Shown: piece after piece, positions 1-4,438 of the stretch
Position numbering within the stretch: position 1 is the first letter of the stretch
Layout of the letters: each line of letters opens with the position of its first letter
DNA from: Schaalia odontolytica
GTDB lineage: Bacteria; Actinomycetota; Actinomycetes; Actinomycetales; Actinomycetaceae
Direction of reading: 5' to 3'
Assembly (NCBI GenBank): GCA_958415245.1
Contig: CATYYP010000105.1
Span: forward strand, 1-6,616
DNA: 6,616 bases
Notes under the pieces: generated by a model
Databases searched by the model: none
The model's input: only the letters and a program-made list of their open reading frames with translations
What the model was told of the DNA's origin: nothing
Made by a program: the position numbers and the translations under genes

Positions 1-661
1 CGATTCGCTCGACCTCCGCCTGATCGGTTCCCGAGGTTCCGGGTGCGCGCATGTGCACCTCTCGTGCTCCCGAGGCAGCCACGACCTCGGCGACGTTATG
101 AGCACGCAAGCCACCCGACACCAGGATGATGATGTCGTCTCCCCCGCGCTCAACGAGTCGGGCAAGAGCACCCGGCTGCGCGACCGCCGGATCCCCACCC
201 GTCGTCAGCACGCGGTCATACCCGAGTTCCATGAGGACGTCGAGGCCGCGATCCTGATCCACGACCTGATCGAATCCACGGTGGAAGGTCAGCGGCGCAT
301 CCTCAGCAGTGTCCCGCAGGCGCGCGGCAGCGTCCACGTCGATCTTCCCGTCGCGGGTGATGACGCCGACGACGAAGCCGAGGCGCACGTCCGATCCCCG
401 ACCGATCGACGAGAGGGTCACGATATCGGAGGCGATACGGTCGACCTCTTCGCGCGAATGGACGAAGTCCCCGGGGCGCGGACGCACGAGCACCTGAACG
501 CCGCCAGCGGGCGCCACCTCGAGGGCGGCGGCCACCTCGTCGAATGCGGGGGTCAGGCCGCCGCATGACAGGTCGGTGCAGATCTCAATGCGATCCGCTC
601 CCCCGTCACGCGCACGGCGCACGCCCACGGCATCTTCCACGCAAATCTCTACAGTCGTCAC
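1..661 (-). CDS. cutC: CutC family protein (partial, C-terminus off the window)
   Basis: This gene reads leftwards off the window; 220 codons are visible, against roughly 250 residues in E. coli CutC, so only the last part is missing. Family motifs appear in order: an N-terminal strand TVEICVED (residues 3-10), GGADRIEIC with CGGLTP (20-38), VRPRPGDFVHS (59-69), TFHRGFD (125-131), LTTGG (152-156), SGGLRAHNV (182-190) and EVHMRA (201-206). These are the conserved loops of the CutC TIM barrel, a cytosolic fold. The GTG start at 661 overlaps the kinase stop as GTGA and is preceded by GAGGTGG five bases upstream, which decides the start. CutC is annotated as copper homeostasis, but its biochemical function is unsettled; in E. 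coli the copper phenotype has been attributed to the MicL sRNA encoded at that locus. Being last in a regulator-peptidase-kinase operon suggests a metabolic enzyme here, which is inference. Confidence 0.93.
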   Translation of the reverse strand, partial: MTTVEICVEDAVGVRRARDGGADRIEICTDLSCGGLTPAFDEVAAALEVAPAGGVQVLVRPRPGDFVHSREEVDRIASDIVTLSSIGRGSDVRLGFVVGVITRDGKIDVDAAARLRDTAEDAPLTFHRGFDQVVDQDRGLDVLMELGYDRVLTTGGDPAVAQPGALARLVERGGDDIIILVSGGLRAHNVAEVVAASGAREVHMRAPGTSGTDQAEVERI

Positions 662-1590
662 GGCTGCCACCTCTCGTAGCACGTCGAGCCGCCCACGCGG
701 GCGGCCAGGATCGCGGCACCCCAGCGGCCGCCCGCGCCCCCGAGGGAGGCACGGACAATTTCGGGAGCGTCACGGAATGTCAGCATCGAAGCGAATTCCT
801 CGCGCAACGGCGCCAGCAGGTTCTCCCCCGCGTGCGACAGGCCGCCGCCGATGATGATGCGCTCAACGTCGACGGTAAGTGTCATGTGGGTGAGGGAGAG
901 CGCGAGTGCACGAACCGCAGTGTTCCACACCTCGGTCGCGACCGGGTCGGTACCGATGCCGGCCTCGACAGCCTTCGCACCGATGTCCTCACCGGTCGCC
1001 TGCTCGTAGCGCCTCGCGATGCCCTTCGCCGAGGCGTAGACCTCCAGGCACCCGCGTGACCCGCAGCGGCAGGACTCACCACCGGGGAAGACGGGCGCGT
1101 GCCCGACTTCCCCGGCACTAAACGTCGCACCGCTCCACAGGTTGTCCCCGAGCATGAGGGCGACGGAGATGCCGGTACCGATGGGCATCATGAGGAAAGA
1201 GGAAGCCCCTCGGCCCGCGCCGAGGAGGCCCTCGGCCAGGCCGGCGGCGCGCCCATCGTGCATGAGTGCGGCGGGCACGCCCGTGGCGTCCTCGACCGCG
1301 CGTGCCAGCTGGACACCGCGCAGCTCGAGGTTCGCCGCATACACGACGGTCCCGCTTTCCTCATCGACGAGGCCGGGGCAGATCAGGCCAAAACCGACCA
1401 GTCCCGGATAGTCGCTCGCGAGTCGCGCGCCGATTCGTCCCACCTGCTCGGCCACGGCCTCGCGGTTGGTCGGCTCGTTTCCCTGGGTGAGGATCGCGCC
1501 CGCCTCATCGACGATCATCCACTTGATGGATGTGCCGCCGATGTCAATGCCCGCAAATACCGGGCCCTCGGAATCCTTGACGGCGCTCAT
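658..1590 (-). CDS. ROK family sugar kinase
   Basis: A 310-residue protein, the usual length for a stand-alone ROK kinase, expected to phosphorylate a hexose or amino sugar with ATP in the cytosol. The phosphate-binding motif DIGGTSIK lies at residues 16-23, a second phosphate-binding stretch IGTGIS at 137-142, and the probable catalytic base is Asp112 in MHDGRAAGLAE. The ROK zinc site is complete: GEVGH with His164, then CRCGSRGCLE with Cys174, Cys176 and Cys181. A glycine-rich adenosine-loop motif IIIGGG is at 245-250. The usual E-N-D around the catalytic Asp reads M-H-D here, so the Asn that normally contacts sugar hydroxyls is His; I recall similar HD forms in other actinobacterial ROK proteins. 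There is no N-terminal HTH, so this is an enzyme rather than a regulator. The ATG overlaps the peptidase stop (ATGA) and lacks a strong ribosome site, suggesting coupled translation. The substrate (glucose, GlcNAc, ManNAc or other) cannot be read from sequence. Confidence 0.93.
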   Translation of the reverse strand: MSAVKDSEGPVFAGIDIGGTSIKWMIVDEAGAILTQGNEPTNREAVAEQVGRIGARLASDYPGLVGFGLICPGLVDEESGTVVYAANLELRGVQLARAVEDATGVPAALMHDGRAAGLAEGLLGAGRGASSFLMMPIGTGISVALMLGDNLWSGATFSAGEVGHAPVFPGGESCRCGSRGCLEVYASAKGIARRYEQATGEDIGAKAVEAGIGTDPVATEVWNTAVRALALSLTHMTLTVDVERIIIGGGLSHAGENLLAPLREEFASMLTFRDAPEIVRASLGGAGGRWGAAILAARVGGSTCYERWQP

Positions 1591-3044
1591 GGTACGACGA
1601 CCTGAGCATGCAGATCAGGATCTGCCATATCCGGATCGAAGGGGAACATCGGGCGCTCAATCTTGTGGTGACCGAGGCGGATGAGGTCCTGATCGACGCC
1701 ACCGGGGGTCAGCGCCATGAGCCAGCCCTTCTGGGTCTCGTACAGGTCGGGCTCCAGGTAACCGATCTTGACGACGACGACGTCGGCGGTGGTGATATCC
1801 ACGCCGAGCAGCTCGAACTGGCTGTACATCGTGTACTGGTTGCGGTTCGTCGTGATGATGAAGCGCAGGCCGCCCGTGCGCAGCAGCGCGGTGTGACCAC
1901 CCATCGGATCGTCGGCGAGGGCCTCAACCGTGGCGTGGACGTTCAGCGTTCCGGGCTCGCGGGTGTCGATATGCCCGCCGACCTCGAGGTCGACCTCGGC
2001 GCCGACGCCAGCCTCCCACGCGATGGCGGCCGCGGCGGGATCGATGATCGAGGCGTAGATGACGTCGAGCGTCGCCTCCTGGACGGGCTTCCATGCAAGC
2101 AGGGCCGCGAGCGCGACCGTCACATCGTCGGCACCGCCGGCGCCCGGGTTGTCGCCGGAGTCGGAGATGAAGAAGGGCTTGGGGCCCTCCTCGGCTGCTG
2201 CCAGGCACTCTTCCATGGAGGCAACGGGGGCCACGAACTCGAAGCGGTCGTGCACGTCCCAGAAGTACTGGCCGATGCGCTCGGCCTGCTCCTTAACCAG
2301 TTCCGCGTCGTCACCCGTGACGACGACCGCACCCTTGCAGCGCGGCTGGTCGGCCCATGCGAAGCCGATCCAGATCGCGGCGTCCAGGATGCCGTCCATC
2401 GCTTCGATGGGGTCAATCATCTTGTACAGGGACTTGGCGGGTTCGATACGGGTCGAGGTCTTCTCGCCCGGCAGCAGCACGGGGACGTGGACGAGGGCCT
2501 TGACGGGCTTGGGCTGCCCGTTCAGGAGGCGCATGCCCAGGTTGTAGGCGGCGCGACGGCGCGACTCGAGGGCGTCCTCGTGGGGTGCGAGGCGGTAGCA
2601 GGTGAGGATGTCGCAGCCGTCGAAGAGGTCCTGGGAGACGTTTCCGTGCAGGTCCATCGAGGCGCTGACCATTGGCTCGGGGCCGATGACGCCGCGGATG
2701 GCGTTGATGAGGTCTCCCTCGGCGTCGTCCATGCCCTGGACGCTCATGGCGCCGTGGATGTCGAAGAAGAGGCCGTCGAGCGGGCCGGCAGCGGCGAGGC
2801 CCTCGAGGATCTCAGCCTTCCAGGCGTCGTAGGCGCTGCGCTCGACGACGCCGCCGGGCAGAGCGCGCGAGTGCAGGACGGGGATCCACTCGATCTGGGT
2901 GGCCCAGTCCTCGTCGCGCCAGTAGAAGCGGTCCATCAGCTCCTCGCCGCGGGTGACGATGAAGTCGTCGGCGGTCGAGATGTAGGGGGTGAACGTCGAG
3001 GATTCGATGTGGATGCCGGCAACCGCGATGCGGGGCTTGGTCAT
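1587..3044 (-). CDS. M81 family (MlrC-like) metallopeptidase
   Basis: A 485-residue protein matching the two-part M81/MlrC architecture: an N-terminal domain (about 4-290, formerly DUF1485) and an MlrC C-terminal domain (about 295-480). Candidate metal and catalytic residues are in conserved settings: GIHIESSTF (10-18, with His12 and Glu14), DIHGAM (95-100), DLHGN (131-135), and APHED (153-157). The signature GDNPGAGG (297-304) opens the second domain, and ALTPGG lies near the C-terminus. The family is named for microcystinase C, which acts on linearised microcystin, but most members have unknown substrates. No signal peptide is seen, so it should act in the cytosol on imported material. The start is supported by AAAGGAG eight bases upstream and by ATGA overlap with the regulator stop. 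It sits between the regulator and the sugar kinase and opposite a peptide-type ABC transporter, consistent with processing the transported ligand (inference). Confidence 0.93.
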   Translation of the reverse strand: MTKPRIAVAGIHIESSTFTPYISTADDFIVTRGEELMDRFYWRDEDWATQIEWIPVLHSRALPGGVVERSAYDAWKAEILEGLAAAGPLDGLFFDIHGAMSVQGMDDAEGDLINAIRGVIGPEPMVSASMDLHGNVSQDLFDGCDILTCYRLAPHEDALESRRRAAYNLGMRLLNGQPKPVKALVHVPVLLPGEKTSTRIEPAKSLYKMIDPIEAMDGILDAAIWIGFAWADQPRCKGAVVVTGDDAELVKEQAERIGQYFWDVHDRFEFVAPVASMEECLAAAEEGPKPFFISDSGDNPGAGGADDVTVALAALLAWKPVQEATLDVIYASIIDPAAAAIAWEAGVGAEVDLEVGGHIDTREPGTLNVHATVEALADDPMGGHTALLRTGGLRFIITTNRNQYTMYSQFELLGVDITTADVVVVKIGYLEPDLYETQKGWLMALTPGGVDQDLIRLGHHKIERPMFPFDPDMADPDLHAQVVVP

Positions 3045-4189
3045 GAGCGATTCTCCTTTGAGATCTTCGAGGGGGTGAGTGTCGAGAGCCCCCAGAGCGC
3101 CGCTTCGCGCCCTGATCGAGACGATTCGATCAAGAGGTGTTCCATGATCGAGGGGAGGCAGGATTGGTGGAGCGCAGCGCGCACTCCGGCGGTGAAAGCA
3201 TCGACGGCGGAGAGTGCTCCACCGACAATGACTCCCTGGGGTGCCAGGAAGGACACGAGGTGGGCGACGCAGTGGCCCAGGAGGGTGCCCGCCTGGCGGA
3301 TGGCCGTCGCAACTTCGGGGATACCGTCGCGTGCGGCGGCCAGAAGCTGTGCGTTGTTCTCATAGACGAGGCCTGCTGCGGCCAGGTCTGCTCGGATCGA
3401 GTCGGCGGACGCGATCGTTTCGAGGCATCCGACGTTGCCGCACTTGCAGGGGCGGCCTGCAGCGGCCTCGACGGGGATGTGCGAGATGTCCCCGGCCAGT
3501 CCGCCCTGCCCCACCTGCGGCACGCCATCGACGAGGTAGGCGCCGCCGATGGCGGAGCCAGCCTTGACGTAGATAAGCGTGTCGATGGGGGTCACGCCGT
3601 GGAGACGACGCCGGTAGACGGATTCGCCGATGGCTCCCGCGCGCGCGTCGTTTTCGATGAGGGCGGGCAAGCCGCACTGCTCGGTGACGGCCTCGGCGAC
3701 GTTGACGCCGTCCCACCCGGGCATGCGGGCGGGGCGGATCACGCGAGAGCGCTCCGCGTCCACGGGACCAGGAACCGCCAGGGCAATGCCACCGACCCGC
3801 ACGCCGGCAGCTTCTTCCTGGCGGGACACCTCGTCCATGACAGCGTCGAGCACCACCTGCGGACCTTCCGCAATGTCGATAAGGAGGCTCGAGGCCTGCC
3901 CGACTCCGCGGGTGGGGTCCGTCAGGGCGACGAGGCCGTGGTGGGCTCCCAGCTCGACGAGGGCGAGTGCTCCGGCGCCGTCGGAGGTGACGAGGCGGCG
4001 CGCACGCCGCCCGCCCGTGGAAACAGAGTGTTCCGCTTCAGCGATGACCCCGGCTTCGACGAGGCGTGACACAGCGGCCGACACCGTTGATGGTGCGAGG
4101 CCCGTTTGCTTGACAATCGCGGGCCTGGTGTCTGCTTGACCGGACCCAATCAGCGTCAGGACGGTCTCGTCGACATCATGCGTGGCCAT
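3041..4189 (-). CDS. ROK family transcriptional regulator (NagC/XylR-like)
   Basis: A 382-residue protein with the NagC/Mlc/XylR layout. A winged helix-turn-helix occupies about residues 8-50 (TRPAIVKQTGLAPSTVSAAV with a following wing at 58-66 containing GGRRARR). A ROK ligand-binding domain fills the rest. The phosphate-binding motif DxGGTxxK is absent at the expected place (LVELGAHHGLVALT, 78-90), as is common in ROK regulators, so it is probably not a kinase. The sugar-binding END (179-181) and the zinc motif with His237 and CKCGNVGCLE (248-257) are retained, so sugar or sugar-phosphate sensing is plausible. It is the first gene of its operon and faces the transporter promoter. The ATG at 4189 has GGAGG four to five bases upstream. 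It probably represses its own operon and/or the divergent transporter operon until the substrate is present; this is inferred from family and position. Confidence 0.94.
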   Translation of the reverse strand: MATHDVDETVLTLIGSGQADTRPAIVKQTGLAPSTVSAAVSRLVEAGVIAEAEHSVSTGGRRARRLVTSDGAGALALVELGAHHGLVALTDPTRGVGQASSLLIDIAEGPQVVLDAVMDEVSRQEEAAGVRVGGIALAVPGPVDAERSRVIRPARMPGWDGVNVAEAVTEQCGLPALIENDARAGAIGESVYRRRLHGVTPIDTLIYVKAGSAIGGAYLVDGVPQVGQGGLAGDISHIPVEAAAGRPCKCGNVGCLETIASADSIRADLAAAGLVYENNAQLLAAARDGIPEVATAIRQAGTLLGHCVAHLVSFLAPQGVIVGGALSAVDAFTAGVRAALHQSCLPSIMEHLLIESSRSGREAALWGLSTLTPSKISKENRS

Positions 4190-4200
4190 GACACCTCCTC
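4190..4200 (-). promoter_or_regulatory. Ribosome binding site of the ROK regulator
   Basis: On the minus strand the sequence GAGGAGGTGTC directly precedes the ATG at 4189. The AGGAGG core is a near-perfect Shine-Dalgarno match about four to five bases from the start codon, which fixes this start over alternatives. Confidence 0.8.
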
Positions 4201-4211
4201 TAAGTACGTAT

Positions 4212-4235
4212 GCAGTAACTACAACGTTACACTGC
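4212..4235. repeat. Inverted repeat in the regulator leader
   Basis: Two overlapping symmetries occur here: GTAAC (4215-4219), six bases, GTTAC (4226-4230), and the outer GCAGT (4212-4216) with ACTGC (4231-4235). Together they can form one hairpin with a two-base bulge in the leader RNA of the leftward operon. It also includes AACGTT (4223-4228), which recurs in the palindrome near the transporter start. It could be an operator or an RNA hairpin; sequence alone does not separate them. Confidence 0.35.
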
Positions 4236-4258
4236 GCTCATCGTTGAGAACATGATTC

Positions 4259-4287
4259 ATTATGCCCCACCGAAGAAAGTCTGACAC
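4259..4287 (-). promoter_or_regulatory. Putative promoter of the ROK regulator operon
   Basis: On the minus strand GTGTCA (4287-4282, four of six matches to TTGACA) is separated by exactly 17 bases from CATAAT (4264-4259, five of six to TATAAT). Transcription would begin near 4252, leaving a leader of about 60 bases before the regulator ATG. The -35 lies inside the inverted repeat 4271-4295, so a bound protein would block it. The assignment rests only on consensus resemblance. Confidence 0.45.
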
Positions 4288-4295
4288 TTCTTTCG
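4271..4295. repeat. Imperfect inverted repeat over the regulator -35 (operator candidate)
   Basis: CGAAGAAAGT, five spacer bases (CTGAC), then ACTTCTTTCG: eight of ten arm positions are complementary. It overlaps the putative -35 of the leftward promoter and contains one of the TGACA motifs. This geometry suits a dimeric ROK-type repressor acting in autoregulation, but no binding motif is known for this protein. Confidence 0.4.
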
Positions 4296-4329
4296 TCGAA
4301 ATATCTTGTTATTTTTTCGTAACATTCCA

Positions 4330-4345
4330 CATTTTGGCCAAAGTG
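4330..4345. repeat. Palindrome CATTTTGG/CCAAAGTG (operator or activator site candidate)
   Basis: A 16-bp palindrome centred between 4337 and 4338, with seven of eight symmetric positions complementary. It lies about 25-40 bp upstream of the likely -10 of the rightward promoter, where a recognisable -35 is lacking. That position would suit an activator or a repressor site for the transporter operon. Confidence 0.35.
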
Positions 4346-4363
4346 GCAACATTCGCCGACAAA

Positions 4364-4391
4364 CTGTCATATGATGAACGTCATCTGACAG
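4364..4391. repeat. 28-bp imperfect palindrome over the transporter -10 (operator candidate)
   Basis: CTGTCA (4364-4369) and TGACAG (4386-4391) are perfect outer arms. Inside them ATGA (4371-4374) pairs with TCAT (4381-4384), so 11 of 14 symmetric positions agree. The palindrome covers the likely -10 and the transcription start of the binding-protein gene, the classical place for a repressor site. GTCATC recurs at 4396-4401, 16 bp downstream of the copy at 4380-4385. Confidence 0.5.
4370..4375 (+). promoter_or_regulatory. Putative -10 element of the transporter operon
   Basis: TATGAT matches TATAAT at five of six positions and lies 64 bases upstream of the binding-protein ATG. No good -35 is seen at 16-18 bases upstream (CAACAT occupies 4347-4352). 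The promoter may therefore be weak or depend on an activator. Confidence 0.4.
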
Positions 4392-4415
4392 GGTTGTCAT
4401 CCGTCAGTGTCCCCG

Positions 4416-4427
4416 ATCAACGTTGAT
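4416..4427 (+). repeat. Perfect 12-bp palindrome ATCAACGTTGAT beside the RBS
   Basis: A perfect palindrome that ends immediately before the TTTGGAG ribosome site (4427-4433) in the leader of the binding-protein gene. The central AACGTT is also found at 4223-4228 in the leader of the opposite operon. A DNA-binding site is more likely than a hairpin, because the perfect palindrome leaves no loop. Confidence 0.4.
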
Positions 4428-4433
4428 TTGGAG
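4427..4433 (+). promoter_or_regulatory. Ribosome binding site of the substrate-binding protein
   Basis: TTTGGAG with GGAG at 4430-4433 lies five bases before the ATG at 4439 and supports this start, which also gives a complete lipoprotein signal peptide. Confidence 0.65.
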
Positions 4434-4438
4434 CAGTC

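Larger units (their letters stand above)
4190..4438. promoter_or_regulatory. Shared divergent control region
   Basis: This 249-bp gap between the two divergent start codons is clearly AT-richer than the flanking genes, especially about 4236-4380. It holds no credible gene. It contains promoter-like elements on both strands, at least four imperfect or perfect palindromes, and five copies of TGTCA or its complement TGACA (4189-4193, 4282-4286, 4365-4369, 4386-4390, 4395-4399). By its position it must carry the promoters for both operons, and it is the natural binding region for the adjacent ROK regulator. Which element is the real operator cannot be decided by reading. Confidence 0.8.

Noticed and set aside
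53..568. Open frames on both strands over the CutC region, including one on the minus strand at 303-566
   Set aside because: The translations are Arg/Ala/Pro-rich or otherwise featureless, whereas the minus-strand frame beginning at the GTG at 661 carries the CutC motifs over all 220 visible codons.
1608..3365. A 585-codon open frame on the plus strand antisense to the M81 gene
   Set aside because: Same register effect: absence of rare TTA/CTA/TCA codons opens the antisense frame. It crosses from M81 into the regulator and has no family signature.
3137..4069. A 310-codon open frame on the plus strand antisense to the ROK regulator
   Set aside because: It is in codon register with the regulator, has biased composition, and the sense frame shows clear HTH and ROK motifs.
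4190..4438. A riboswitch or small RNA gene in the intergenic region
   Set aside because: The leaders are short (about 60 bases each by the predicted starts) and I see no conserved riboswitch core, only palindromes better explained as protein sites.
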